Shown here: in pieces, positions 8,342 through 17,016 of the stretch
Layout of the letters: each line of letters begins with the position of its first letter
How positions within the stretch are numbered: the stretch's first letter is position 1
Source: DATBGO01 sp963785765
Lineage (GTDB): Bacteria > Actinomycetota > Actinomycetes > Streptosporangiales > Streptosporangiaceae
Assembly (NCBI GenBank): GCA_963785765.1
Contig: CAWAWM010000002.1
Coordinates: 992,001-1,056,000, forward strand
Direction of reading: 5' to 3'
DNA length: 64,000 nt
Program-made: the position numbers and the translations under genes
The notes under the pieces: generated by a model
Database searches by the model: none
What the model was told of the DNA's origin: nothing
Seen by the model: only the letters and a program-made list of their open reading frames with translations

Positions 8342-8923
8342 ATGAGCTTCCGGCACGCGCTGCTCGCGCTGCTGAGCGAGGGGCCCAAGTACGGGCTGCA
8401 GTTGCGTGAGGAGTTCGAGGCGCGGACCGGTGAGGTATGGCCGCTCAACGTGGGCCAGGTGTACACGACCCTAGGCCGGCTTGAGCGCGACGGGCTGGTC
8501 GAGTCGGACGGTACCGGGGACGAGGGCCCGCAAAAGGGATACCGGATCACGGGCGCGGGTGAGCTCGAGCTGGCCGCCTGGCTGCGCACGCCGCCGGACC
8601 TGGCGACTCCGCCCCGCGATGAGCTCGTGATGAAGGTGCTGGTGGCACTGCGGATTCCCGGCACCGATGTGCATGAGGTGATCCAGGTACATCGCAGGTA
8701 CCTGGTTCAGCTGATGCAGCAGTGGACCCGGATCAAAGAGGACGAAGGTGAATTTGACGTGGGCCTGGCGCTAGCGGTTGACGCTGAGTTGTTCCGTTTG
8801 GACGCGGTCATTCGGTGGCTGGATGCCGCCGACGGGCGGTTGAAGCGCACTGCGGCTAATCCTCCCCGGCCGGCTTCCGCCGCGTTGCCGAGGCTGCGGC
8901 GCAGGGTGGGGGTTCAGCGATGA
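8342..8923 (+). CDS. PadR-family transcriptional regulator with C-terminal Vir_act_alpha_C-like domain
   Basis: From ATG 8342 the protein is 193 residues. The N-terminal winged helix reads SFRHALLALLSEGPKYGLQLREEFEARTGEVWPLNVGQVYTTLGRLERDGLVE; the C-terminal half (DELVMKVLVALRI...HRRYLVQLMQQW) is the helical dimerisation domain of the longer PadR proteins. Its stop overlaps the start of the ABC ATPase gene (ATGA), so it is coupled to the exporter it most likely controls. A close paralogue lies just after the permease gene, in frameshifted form. Confidence 0.92.
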   Translation: MSFRHALLALLSEGPKYGLQLREEFEARTGEVWPLNVGQVYTTLGRLERDGLVESDGTGDEGPQKGYRITGAGELELAAWLRTPPDLATPPRDELVMKVLVALRIPGTDVHEVIQVHRRYLVQLMQQWTRIKEDEGEFDVGLALAVDAELFRLDAVIRWLDAADGRLKRTAANPPRPASAALPRLRRRVGVQR

Positions 8924-9642
8924 GCGTGCTGGAGCTGCGGGGCGTCTCGAAGACCTACGGGACCGGGATGGCCGAGGTACATGCGCTGCGCGGCATCGAA
9001 CTGTCGGTCGAGGCCGGCGCGATGGTGGCGGTGATGGGGCCGAGCGGCTCGGGCAAGTCCACGCTGCTGACCATCGCCGGAAGCCTGGAGGACCCCACCA
9101 GCGGGGAAGTGCTGGTCGGCGGCGCCGCGCTGTCGGGTATGTCACGCAACGCCAAGGCCAGGCTGCGGCGGCGCTCGGTCGGGTTCGTGTTCCAGGACTT
9201 CAACCTGCTGCCCGGGCTGACCGCCGCCGAGAACGTCGCCCTGCCGCTGGAACTGGACGGCGTTTCCGCCGGGAAGGCGCGCGCAGCCGGGCTGCGCGCG
9301 CTGGACGGGCTCGGCCTGGGCGAACGAGCCGCCCGGTTCCCAGATGAACTGTCCGGGGGCGAGCGCCAGCGGGTGGCGATCGCCCGCGCGGTGGCGGGAG
9401 ACCGCCGCTTGCTGCTCGCCGACGAGCCGTCCGGGGCGCTGGACTCGGTGAACGCCGAAGCGGTCATGCGGCTGATCCATGAGGCGTGCAAGCGCGGCGT
9501 GGCCGCGGTGGTGGTGACCCACGATGCACAGCTGGCCTCCTGGGCTGACCGGGTCGTGTTCCTGCGGGACGGGCGCATCGTCGACCAGACGGCGCCGATA
9601 CCCGGGCCGGAGTCGCTGCTCACACCTGGCCCGAGCCAGTGA
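8920..9642 (+). CDS. ABC transporter ATP-binding protein (MacB/LolD-like)
   Basis: The 240-residue protein has all ATPase motifs: Walker A GPSGSGKST (40-48), Q-loop FVFQDFN (Gln92), signature LSGGERQRVAIARA (from 144), Walker B LLLADEP (164-170) followed by SGALDS, and H-loop VVTHD (His201). This is the LolD/MacB/FtsE-like branch that pairs with FtsX-type permeases. The GTGA overlap with the permease gene shows they form one transporter. Substrate unknown; with PadR control, a role in drug or lipid export or envelope stress is plausible. Confidence 0.95.
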   Translation: MSVLELRGVSKTYGTGMAEVHALRGIELSVEAGAMVAVMGPSGSGKSTLLTIAGSLEDPTSGEVLVGGAALSGMSRNAKARLRRRSVGFVFQDFNLLPGLTAAENVALPLELDGVSAGKARAAGLRALDGLGLGERAARFPDELSGGERQRVAIARAVAGDRRLLLADEPSGALDSVNAEAVMRLIHEACKRGVAAVVVTHDAQLASWADRVVFLRDGRIVDQTAPIPGPESLLTPGPSQ

Positions 9643-12167
9643 GCACGGCGCTGCACGAACGGCCGGCCCCGGCGGGAGCCCGCAACGGGGGCGTTCCCGC
9701 CCGCCGCGCCGTGGTCCGCTGGGCCTGGCGGATGTTCCGCCGCGAGTGGCGCCAGCAGTTGCTGGTCCTGGCGCTCATCGTGGTCGCCGTGGCCGCCACC
9801 TTCATCGGGGCGGCCGTGGCCACCAACACGCCGCCCAAAGCCGGCGCTGGCTTCGGCACCGCCAGTGACGCCGCCAGCTTCCAGTCGCCTGATCCGCACC
9901 TGGCCGCCCAGCTTGCCGCCCTGGAGCATCGCTTCGGCCGGGTCGACGTCATCGAGAACCAGACCGTCGCCATCCCCGGCTCGATCAACACCTATGACCT
10001 GCGCGCCCAGAACCCCCGCGGGCCGTTCGGGCAGCCAATGCTCACCCTAGTGAGCGGGCACTACCCCGCAGGGCCGGGCCAGGTGGCCGTGAGCGATGGC
10101 GTGGCCTCCGCATTCAAGCTCAAGATCGGCGACGTCTGGCACCAGGATGGTACGGCCCGGCTGGTGGTCGGCATCGTCCAGAACCCGCAGAGCCTGCTGG
10201 ACGAGTTCGCCCTCGTATCGCCGGGCCAGGTCCGGGCGCCGACTCAGGTCACGGTCCTGTTCGACGCGCGGGGGCCGATTCCTGCCTCCCTCAGCTCCAA
10301 CGTCGAGTCGCGGACCCAAGCGGCCCAGAGCAACCCGATCAATCCAGAGACGATCACGCTTGCCCTGGTCACGGTGGCGATGCTGCTCATCGCCCTGATG
10401 GCCGCGGGTGGTTTCACGGTGCTGGCGCAGCGCCGGCTGCGCTCGCTCGGGATGCTGGCGTCGCTGGGCGCCACGGACAAGCACATCCGTCTCGTGGTCC
10501 GCGCGAACGGCGTCGTGGTGGGGATCTGTGGTGCGCTGATCGGAGCCGCACTCGGCCTGGCGGGCTGGCTGGCTTACCGGCCGCGCCTGGAGGCGAGTGC
10601 TCACCACGTGATCGGCGTGTTCCAGCTGCCGTGGCTGGTGATCGCCGTGGCGATGGTCCTGGCCGTAGTGGCTACGTACTTCGCCGCCTCCCGCCCGGCC
10701 CGCTCGATCACCAGGGTCCCCATCGTGACCGCCCTGTCCGGACGTCCCGCGCCGCCCAAGCAGGTACACCGGTCCGCGGTCCCCGGCGTGGTTTGCCTGG
10801 TAATCGCCGCGCTCCTGCTGTCCTACGCCGGTACGAGCACCAGTGGCGGCGGCGCCGCGGCGCCCGCACTGGTCTTCGGTCTCGTCGCCCTCGTCGTGGC
10901 GGTGCTCCTGCTGTCGCCGCTGTGCCTGGCCCTGCTGGGCAGGTTGGGCCGGCATGCGCCGGTAGCGGTGCGGCTGGCCCTGCGCGACCTGGCCCGGTAC
11001 CGGGCCAGGTCGGGTTCGGCGCTGGCGGCTATCAGCATCGGCGTGCTGATCGCGGTACTCGTCTGCGTCTTGTCGGCGCAGCGGTTCGGGAACGTCCTCG
11101 ACTACGCCGGGCCCAACGTGGCCTCGAATCAGATCATCGTTTACACGCCCAACAGCGGCCCGGGGGGCGGCGGCCCCGGCGGCCCGGCCCCCGCGACCGG
11201 CACCGGGGCCTCGCTGGCGGCGATGACCGGGACCGTGCACACCATCGCGGCCGGGCTCGGCTCCTCCGACATCGTCACGCTCGAGCAGACCGGCGCCAAT
11301 CTCCAGCACGCCGCGGCCTCCGGGCGTCAATGGAGCGGGCAGATCTACGTCGCCACCCCGCAGCTGCTGCGCGCCTTCGGGATCAAGGCTTCGGACATCA
11401 ACCCGGCGGCCGACATCCTCAGCATGCGGCCCGGCCTGTCCGGCATCTCCCACATGGAGCTTCTCTACGGCAACGGGAAGGGCGGCGGACAGGGACCGGG
11501 CCCGCAGGGACCGGGGACGAACTCGTTCCCGTGCCCGAAGAACAGCTGCCTCGCTAACCCGGTGATCCAGGAGGTCAGCGCCCTTCCCTCCGGCACGTCG
11601 GCACCCAACACCGTGATCACCTCCCGCGCCATCCACGAGTTCGGCCTGCAGACCAGCACCGTCGGCTGGCTCATCCAGGCGCCGCACCCGCCGACCGCTG
11701 CGCAGATCAGCAACGCCAGGCTCACCGCCGCTGCGGCGGGCCTGAGTATAGAGACCAAGAACAGCATCCCCGCGTCATCGGAGATCATCAACTGGGCCAC
11801 CGTCTTCGGGATCCTTCTCGCGCTGAGCATCCTCGCCATGTCCGTCGGCCTTATCCGCAGTGAGGCGGCCAGCGACCTGCGCACCCTGGCCGCCGCCGGG
11901 GCCAGCAGCACCACCAGGCGCACCATCACCGCCGCCACCGCCGGCGCGCTCGGCCTGACCGGCGCGGTGCTCGGCACGGTGGCGGCCTACATCGGAGCCA
12001 TCGCCTATGCCTGGGACAACAAGCTCGACGGCCTCTCCGAACTGTCCAGCGTCCCCACCAAGAACCTGCTGATCATCCTCATCGGCATGCCCTTGATCGC
12101 GGCGGCCATCGGCTGGCTGCTGGCCGGACGTGAACCAGCCGTCATCGCTCGCCAGCCGATCGAGTGA
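9639..12167 (+). CDS. FtsX-like ABC transporter permease
   Basis: The 842-residue protein has an N-terminal membrane helix (LLVLALIVVAVAATFIGAAVA), a large extracytoplasmic region, a first FtsX-type three-helix block around residues 245-355, further helices around 380-430 and 455-480, a second extracytoplasmic region rich in Gly/Pro, and a second FtsX block near the C-terminus (VFGILLALSILAMSVGLI to PLIAAAIGWLLAG). This duplicated-FtsX layout is typical of actinobacterial permeases paired with a single LolD-like ATPase. It overlaps that ATPase gene by 4 bp. Confidence 0.92.
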   Translation: MSTALHERPAPAGARNGGVPARRAVVRWAWRMFRREWRQQLLVLALIVVAVAATFIGAAVATNTPPKAGAGFGTASDAASFQSPDPHLAAQLAALEHRFGRVDVIENQTVAIPGSINTYDLRAQNPRGPFGQPMLTLVSGHYPAGPGQVAVSDGVASAFKLKIGDVWHQDGTARLVVGIVQNPQSLLDEFALVSPGQVRAPTQVTVLFDARGPIPASLSSNVESRTQAAQSNPINPETITLALVTVAMLLIALMAAGGFTVLAQRRLRSLGMLASLGATDKHIRLVVRANGVVVGICGALIGAALGLAGWLAYRPRLEASAHHVIGVFQLPWLVIAVAMVLAVVATYFAASRPARSITRVPIVTALSGRPAPPKQVHRSAVPGVVCLVIAALLLSYAGTSTSGGGAAAPALVFGLVALVVAVLLLSPLCLALLGRLGRHAPVAVRLALRDLARYRARSGSALAAISIGVLIAVLVCVLSAQRFGNVLDYAGPNVASNQIIVYTPNSGPGGGGPGGPAPATGTGASLAAMTGTVHTIAAGLGSSDIVTLEQTGANLQHAAASGRQWSGQIYVATPQLLRAFGIKASDINPAADILSMRPGLSGISHMELLYGNGKGGGQGPGPQGPGTNSFPCPKNSCLANPVIQEVSALPSGTSAPNTVITSRAIHEFGLQTSTVGWLIQAPHPPTAAQISNARLTAAAAGLSIETKNSIPASSEIINWATVFGILLALSILAMSVGLIRSEAASDLRTLAAAGASSTTRRTITAATAGALGLTGAVLGTVAAYIGAIAYAWDNKLDGLSELSSVPTKNLLIILIGMPLIAAAIGWLLAGREPAVIARQPIE

Positions 12168-12191
12168 GCCGGCACCCGGATGCGTGAGGTC

Positions 12192-13236
12192 ATGAGCGTC
12201 CGGTATGCCGTGCTCGCGCTGCTGAGCGAAGGGCCCAAGTCCGGCCCGCAGCTGGCAGCGGAGCTCGAGGCGGGCGGCGGCGAGGTCCCGACCCTGAACG
12301 CCGGCCAGCTGCCCGCGACGCTGCGGCGGCTCGAGCATGACGGGCTCGCGGAGTCAGGTGGCGCCGGAGCGGACGGCCAGCGGACGGAATTCCGCATCAC
12401 CGCCGGGGGAGCGCGGGAGCTGGCCGGGTGGCTGCACGCGCCCGCGGATCTGGCGCCCGCCGCATCCGGAGCTGGCCGCGAAGATCCTGGCCGCGCTGCG
12501 GGTGCCCGGCGCCGACGGGCATGAGATCGCGCAGGCGCACCGCCGGTACCTGGTGCAGCTGATGCAGCACTGGACCCGGATCAAGCAGGACAACGCTGGC
12601 CATGATCTGCGCCTGGCGCTCGCCGTCGACGCCGAGTTGGTCCGGCTGGACTCGGTCATCCGGTGGCTGGACGCCGCCGACGCCCACCTCGAGCGCGCCT
12701 GCGCCGGACCGCCCCCGCCAGTCCCGCTGACGTTGCCGAGGCCGCGGGCCAGAGCCGCAGTGCCGGCGGGGGGCACCAGTCATCAGCGGGCGAGCAGGAC
12801 GACGGATCTCCGCATCCGGACCTCCGACGCCGACCGGGAGCGCGCCACCGTCCGGCTGCACGACCACTACGCGGAGGGGCGGCTCACGCTCCAGGAACTG
12901 GACGAGCGGGTCACGGCGGCGCTGGAGGCCAGGAACTTCGGTGCGCTGCGCCGCGTCATGGCTGACCTCCCCGGGCCCGCCCCCGCCCCGCCGGATGCCC
13001 TGCAGCAGGCCCGGCCGCTGCCGCCCGCGATGCTGGCGCCCGCGACGGTACCGCGCTCGGCCCGGGGATCGCGTGGGTCACTGGTGCCGCTGCTGGTGCT
13101 GCTCGGGATGCTGCTGATCACGGCCGGCGCGTGGCCGTTTCCGGCCCTCTTCGAGGTGGTGCTGGGGTCCGCCCTGATCGGGTGCGCGGCCGCCATGATC
13201 GCAGCCGCCCGGTGGCGCCAGGCACGCCGCCGCTGA
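12192..13236 (+). pseudogene. PadR regulator fused to DUF1707 and membrane helices, frameshifted
   Basis: The start at 12192 (MSVRYAVLALLSEGPKSG) copies the upstream PadR paralogue. After GWLHAPADLAP, near 12460, the continuing PadR C-terminus (HPELAAKILAALRVPG...HRRYLVQLMQHW) is in the next frame. That frame then runs into a DUF1707 domain (DLRIRTSDADRERATVRLHDHYAEG to FGALRRVMADLP) and two C-terminal hydrophobic helices ending at 13236. The intact gene would have coded a cytosolic DNA-binding head tethered to the membrane. One extra base (or loss of two) explains the break; sequencing error is possible. No slippery heptamer was seen. Confidence 0.72.
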
Positions 13237-13254
13237 CCGAAGCGCCACAGACAG

Positions 13255-13389
13255 AGCTGCCACGGACACAGCCGCCACGGATACAGGCGCCACGGATACA
13301 GGCGCCACGGACACAGGCGCCACGGACACAGGCGCCACGGACACAGGCGCCACGGACACAGGCGCCACGGACACAGGCGCCACGGACAG
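13255..13389. repeat. Tandem repeat, nine copies of a 15-bp unit
   Basis: The unit AGGCGCCACGGACAC is repeated nine times from 13255 to 13389, with the first three copies diverged at one or two bases and the last six identical or nearly so (the final copy ends ACAG). A degenerate 14-bp copy precedes it at 13241. It starts 18 bp after the stop of the PadR-DUF1707 frame. Confidence 0.93.
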
Positions 13390-13491
13390 AACGGCACTCG
13401 TCATCGAGCGTGCCGCAGGCCGCATTGTGCCGCGCCCGCGCTGGCGCCGAATCGCACGGAATTCTCGTATCTGCCGGGCAGGCCACGCGCT

Positions 13492-13508
13492 CCTATCCAG
13501 TGGATAGG
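13492..13508. promoter_or_regulatory. 17-bp palindrome upstream of a secreted DUF4232 gene
   Basis: CCTATCCA-G-TGGATAGG is a perfect palindrome with 8-bp arms, 30 bp before the ATG at 13539. Its AT content is above the surroundings. It is a good candidate operator; the cognate regulator is not known. Confidence 0.5.
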
Positions 13509-13538
13509 TCCTGAGCTGCCAATAGCAAGGGGGACGCC

Positions 13539-14093
13539 ATGCGACCTCACGCCCTCTCGCCGCGGCGCCTGGCCGGCGCGCTGGCCATCGCCAGCGCCGC
13601 AGCCCTGCTCCCGATGGCCGCCCTCGCGGCCACCGGTGCCCCGGCGGCACCGGTCAGCGCGGCCAGCGCGCCAGGCTGCGCGACGGCCGGGCTGGTCGCC
13701 TGGATCAGTTACGACCAGGGCGCGGCTGGGACGTTCTACTACTCCGTCAACTTCAGTAACCTGTCCGGGCACGCGTGCACGCTCCGCGGCCATCCCGGTG
13801 TCTCGGCGGTCAGCCTGGGCGGCGGTCAGGTCGGCACCCAGGCGACGTGGGGTAACCCGGGTAACGCGAAGCTGCGCACGGTCAGGCTGGGCAGCGGGGC
13901 CACCGCGACCGCGGTGCTGGCGATCACGGATGTGGGCGTCTTCCCGGCCACGGACTGCCGCCAGGTCATGGCGGCCGGGCTGCGCGTCTACCCGCCCGGC
14001 CAGTCCGCGTCCAAGCTGATCCCCTACCCGTTCAGCGCCTGCTCGACCCGGCAGCGGTTCATGAGCGTCGCGGTGGTGCAGAAGCAGAACTAG
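13539..14093 (+). CDS. Secreted DUF4232 protein
   Basis: The 184-residue protein has a signal peptide: Arg-rich start (MRPHALSPRRLAG), hydrophobic core and an AxA-type end near ALAATGAPA. The mature part carries the DUF4232 pattern: a first Cys after the signal (GCATAGLVAWIS), FSNLSGHACTLRGHPGVSAV, a long strand region, and CRQVMAAGLRVYPPGQ with a late Cys. Four Cys suggest two disulfides. DUF4232 domains are extracellular beta-sandwiches of unknown function. A closely similar gene follows at 14303. Confidence 0.9.
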   Translation: MRPHALSPRRLAGALAIASAAALLPMAALAATGAPAAPVSAASAPGCATAGLVAWISYDQGAAGTFYYSVNFSNLSGHACTLRGHPGVSAVSLGGGQVGTQATWGNPGNAKLRTVRLGSGATATAVLAITDVGVFPATDCRQVMAAGLRVYPPGQSASKLIPYPFSACSTRQRFMSVAVVQKQN

Positions 14094-14302
14094 CTGGCTG
14101 GCCAGGGCGGCTGGACAACGACGCGCCAAGCGGGCGCAGCGCGCTGTCCGGCCGCGGCGCCCGGTTACCGGCCAGTCCGAGGATTCTGGGCGGCAGCGGT
14201 ATCAGCGGCCATCCAGGCTGCTCTGCATTACTGCCGGACGCCCCTGCTGTCGCCAGCGGGCCGCTGGCGCGCCACCGCAGCTCTCACCGAGGAGGACCTA
14301 CC

Positions 14303-14851
14303 ATGAAGCTCACCACCCGCGCCGCGCGCCGGATCGGCGCCGCAGCCGTAGCGGCCTGCGCCGCGATCTTCGTGCCCGCGATCGCGCTGGCCGCACCGGG
14401 ATCGCCTGCCACCCAGGCGTCACCCGCTACCGTTCCCCTGTGCCAGACGCCCGGCCTGGTCATCTGGCTGGACACCAGCGGCAAGGTAACTCTCGGGACC
14501 GTCTCCTACAGCCTGGAGTTCACCAACCTGAGCGGCCAAAGCTGCACGCTCAACGGCTTCCCCTTCCTGGCCGCTGTCGACCTGCACGGACACCAGGTGG
14601 GCCACCGGGCTGTCTTCGATCACTCCACCGCCCCGCATCAAGTGACGCTGGGCCGCGGCAAGACCGCAACCGCCGTACTGCAAGTGATCGACGCCGGCAA
14701 CCTCCAGCGGTCGGCGTGTCATCCGGTCACCGCCGCTGGCCTGCGCGTCTACCCGCCTAACCAGACCAGGTCCAAGATCGTCCCGTTCCCGCTCCCGACC
14801 TGCTCAAAGGCGAGCGCGCACATCCTGTTCGTCGGGCCGGTCAGGAAATAA
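14303..14851 (+). CDS. Secreted DUF4232 protein (paralogue)
   Basis: The 182-residue protein has a signal peptide (basic MKLTTRAARRIG, Ala-rich core, cleavage around ALAAPG) and a DUF4232 domain matching its upstream neighbour: PLCQTPGLVIWLDTS, LEFTNLSGQSCTLNGFPFLAAVDLHG, VIDAGN and GLRVYPPNQTRSKIVPFPLPTC. A strong GAGGAGG ribosome-binding site precedes the ATG. The pair looks like a tandem duplication. The 209 bp between the genes shows no obvious terminator, so both independent and joint transcription are possible. Confidence 0.9.
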   Translation: MKLTTRAARRIGAAAVAACAAIFVPAIALAAPGSPATQASPATVPLCQTPGLVIWLDTSGKVTLGTVSYSLEFTNLSGQSCTLNGFPFLAAVDLHGHQVGHRAVFDHSTAPHQVTLGRGKTATAVLQVIDAGNLQRSACHPVTAAGLRVYPPNQTRSKIVPFPLPTCSKASAHILFVGPVRK

Positions 14852-14956
14852 CGGCCATTCGCGGCGACGAAGCAGAGCGGCGGGGCCCGCCGCGACCGGC
14901 TGCCGCTGCGGCGGCCGGTTGCGGCGGTCGCGCAGGTCCTGACGGCCGCCGGGCGG

Positions 14957-15922
14957 TTAACCTACCGTGATCGCGTCCAGGCGTTCCTTCAGGAACTGCG
15001 CCGACACGACCGGCCCGTAATCATTCGGCTTGCCGATCGGCGGCTGCAGGGACTCGATCACCGCGTCGTGGTCGGCTTCGTAGAAGTAGACGAGCGAGAC
15101 GAGGTCCTCGTCCGGGGCCTCGGCCTGCGGTGGCAGCACGCGGTGCCGGTTGGACTTCCACCGGCCGCCGCTCCAGCGGGCGAGCAGGTCCCCGGTGTTG
15201 ATCGTGAACGCGCCCGGGTCGTAGGGCGCGTCCTCCCAGCCGTCCTGCTCCGTCCACACCTGCAGGCCGCCCCGGCCCGGCTCGCGGTCGAGGATGGTGA
15301 CGGTGCCGAAGTCGGTGTGCGGGCCGATCCGGAACTGGCCGGGCTCCGGCTCGCCGGCCGCCGTCATCGGCGGGTACCAGTTGATGTTCATCGTGTGCGT
15401 GGCGTGGCCGGTGTGCCGGGTGAAGAAGTCGCGTTCCAGCCCCAGCGCCGCCGCGCACAGCACGAGCAGTTCGTCCGCGAGCTCGCGCATCCGGGCCAGG
15501 TAGGCGACGACGGCGGGCTGCAGCGCAGGCACCTCGGCCGGGTAGGCGTTGGGCTGGAACCAGTACCCGTCGACAGCCGGGTCGCCCGTCGGCTGGTCGG
15601 CGCCGACCGCGAAGGACTCCTTCAGATCGGGCGGAGTCTGGGTGCCCTCGGCGTAGCCGTTCGCCTCGACGCCGGGCGGCAGCCAGCCCCGGCCGCCGAC
15701 GGTGACGGCGTAGCGCTGCTTGGTCTCGAGCGGCAGCCTGAAGAACGCCCGTGCCTGCGCACGTACTCGCGCGCGCAGTTCGGCTGGCACGCCATGGCCT
15801 TTGATCAGGAAGAAACCCACGCTCTGCAGCGCCGCGTCGACTTCGGCGGCCACGGCAGCGCGGCCCGCCTCGTCGCCGCGGAGCCAGGGCGTGAGGTCGA
15901 TCACGGGAACTGACGATGGCAT
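14957..15922 (-). CDS. Isopenicillin N synthase-family 2OG-Fe(II) oxygenase (alternative independent start)
   Basis: If translated from ATG 15922 (MPSSVPVIDLTPWLRG) the product is 321 residues, the normal length. DIOX_N-like features (VIDLTPWL, GFFLIKGHGVP, FFRLPLETKQRYAV) are followed by the iron-binding GPHTDFGTVTIL (His, Asp) and NRHRVLPP (distal His). Where many members have an Arg-x-Ser for the co-substrate carboxylate, the sequence reads DLVSLVYFYEAD, so the Arg is replaced by Leu. Such enzymes oxidise small molecules using 2-oxoglutarate or the substrate itself. This entry is the two-gene alternative to the fused frame above. Confidence 0.65.
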   Translation of the reverse strand: MPSSVPVIDLTPWLRGDEAGRAAVAAEVDAALQSVGFFLIKGHGVPAELRARVRAQARAFFRLPLETKQRYAVTVGGRGWLPPGVEANGYAEGTQTPPDLKESFAVGADQPTGDPAVDGYWFQPNAYPAEVPALQPAVVAYLARMRELADELLVLCAAALGLERDFFTRHTGHATHTMNINWYPPMTAAGEPEPGQFRIGPHTDFGTVTILDREPGRGGLQVWTEQDGWEDAPYDPGAFTINTGDLLARWSGGRWKSNRHRVLPPQAEAPDEDLVSLVYFYEADHDAVIESLQPPIGKPNDYGPVVSAQFLKERLDAITVG

Positions 15923-17002
15923 GATCCGGCTCCGATGTCGTCGCCGCGTAGCCGCGGGCACTCGCAATGCAGCCATCGTACGTCCGCGTAGCGCGCAGGC
16001 CCCGCGGTAGCACCGGGCCGGCAGCGCCGGCAGGCAGCAGGCCGGCAGCAGGCGGCGCACAGGCGGCGCAGGGCCGCAGCGGGCCGGCAGCGCCGGTCCT
16101 GGATCGTCACTGATCGGCGGTTGCCCACGCTGCGGTGCGCGATCCGGCGGCTCCGCGACTGGCGCCGGAACCGCGGCCCGCAGTGCGGTCGCGGTTCCCA
16201 TGACCCGGCGTAGCAGGGCGAAGGTGTCCAGCGAGCGGACGCCTTCGTTATGGAATGACTGCAGCGCCGGGTCATCGCCGGGATTCAGCGCCACAGCCTC
16301 TTCCCACATGGCCCGCTCAGCGGCCCGCCAGTCAGGGCGTTCCCGCACTTCGACATGGCTGAATCCGGCGGCCGTCAGTCCGGCGCTGAGGTTCACCAGG
16401 CGCAGCCGGCCGGGCACCCGCTCGTCCTCGGAGCCGACGATCTCCCAGCAGGTCAGCACGGCTCGCCCGCCGGGGGCCAGAACCCGGCGCAGCTCACGGT
16501 AGGCGGCGTCCTGCCGCGGGGCGAACTGGATGGCATCCACGCACAGCACGGCGCCCACCGAGCCGGAGTCCAGCCCGGTCGCGCCGAGGTCCCCGACGCG
16601 GAAATCCGCCGCGCGGCCCAGCCGCCGTGCCTGCTCGCGGGCCTGGCGTACCGCCTCGGCGGAGAAGTCGACCCCGACCAGCCTGGCCCCGGTGCGGGCG
16701 GCGATCTCCAGTCCGTAGCCGCCGCGGCCGCAGGCCAGATCCAGCAGGGTATCGCCGGGAGACAGCCGCAGGGCTTCGGTGACCTCGGCGATCCCCGCCC
16801 AGCTGAGCAGGCTGGTCGACAGCAGGCCGGGAGGCAGGCCCAGCTGACGCTGCTGGATCTCGTCCTTAACCGGCGATTCCGCCATATCCGCGTACCAGCC
16901 GTCGAAGTACTGAGCCAGGTCCGGTGCTGGAGTTTCCATCTGCCCAGTATGTCGGCGGGTCCCTGGTGGCTGCCCGGCCAGCCGGGCTGGCGGCTCGCTC
17001 AC
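14957..17002 (-). CDS. Single open frame: class I methyltransferase followed by isopenicillin-N-synthase-like oxygenase
   Basis: One frame of 681 codons contains two complete domains. Residues about 22-290 are a SAM methyltransferase: start METPAPDLAQYFDGWYADMA, motif I LLDLACGRGGYGLEIA, GVDFS, and VLCVDAIQFAP. Residues about 361-681 are a 2OG-Fe(II)/IPNS-like oxygenase. They are joined by about 70 residues of Ala/Pro/Cys/Arg-rich sequence that reads like translated intergenic DNA. Either this is a real fusion or two genes whose spacer happens to lack a stop; an internal ATG at 15922 would start the oxygenase. The most likely N-terminus is the Met at 16939. Confidence 0.6.
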   Translation of the reverse strand: MSEPPARLAGQPPGTRRHTGQMETPAPDLAQYFDGWYADMAESPVKDEIQQRQLGLPPGLLSTSLLSWAGIAEVTEALRLSPGDTLLDLACGRGGYGLEIAARTGARLVGVDFSAEAVRQAREQARRLGRAADFRVGDLGATGLDSGSVGAVLCVDAIQFAPRQDAAYRELRRVLAPGGRAVLTCWEIVGSEDERVPGRLRLVNLSAGLTAAGFSHVEVRERPDWRAAERAMWEEAVALNPGDDPALQSFHNEGVRSLDTFALLRRVMGTATALRAAVPAPVAEPPDRAPQRGQPPISDDPGPALPARCGPAPPVRRLLPACCLPALPARCYRGACALRGRTMAALRVPAATRRRHRSRIMPSSVPVIDLTPWLRGDEAGRAAVAAEVDAALQSVGFFLIKGHGVPAELRARVRAQARAFFRLPLETKQRYAVTVGGRGWLPPGVEANGYAEGTQTPPDLKESFAVGADQPTGDPAVDGYWFQPNAYPAEVPALQPAVVAYLARMRELADELLVLCAAALGLERDFFTRHTGHATHTMNINWYPPMTAAGEPEPGQFRIGPHTDFGTVTILDREPGRGGLQVWTEQDGWEDAPYDPGAFTINTGDLLARWSGGRWKSNRHRVLPPQAEAPDEDLVSLVYFYEADHDAVIESLQPPIGKPNDYGPVVSAQFLKERLDAITVG

Positions 17003-17016
17003 CGCATCAGCCGCTC

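Larger units (their letters stand above)
13237..13538. other. Intergenic region with 15-bp minisatellite and palindrome
   Basis: No convincing gene was found. Frames through the repeat translate to five-residue repeats in every reading frame, which is a consequence of the 15-bp unit and not evidence for coding. The second half holds a 17-bp palindrome and the ribosome-binding site (AAGGGGGA) of the next gene. Confidence 0.7.

Noticed and set aside
13118..13514. Open frames across the 15-bp minisatellite with five-residue repeats on both strands
   Set aside because: All six frames are repetitive because the unit is 15 bp and lacks stops; no ribosome-binding site, no domain and no conserved neighbours.
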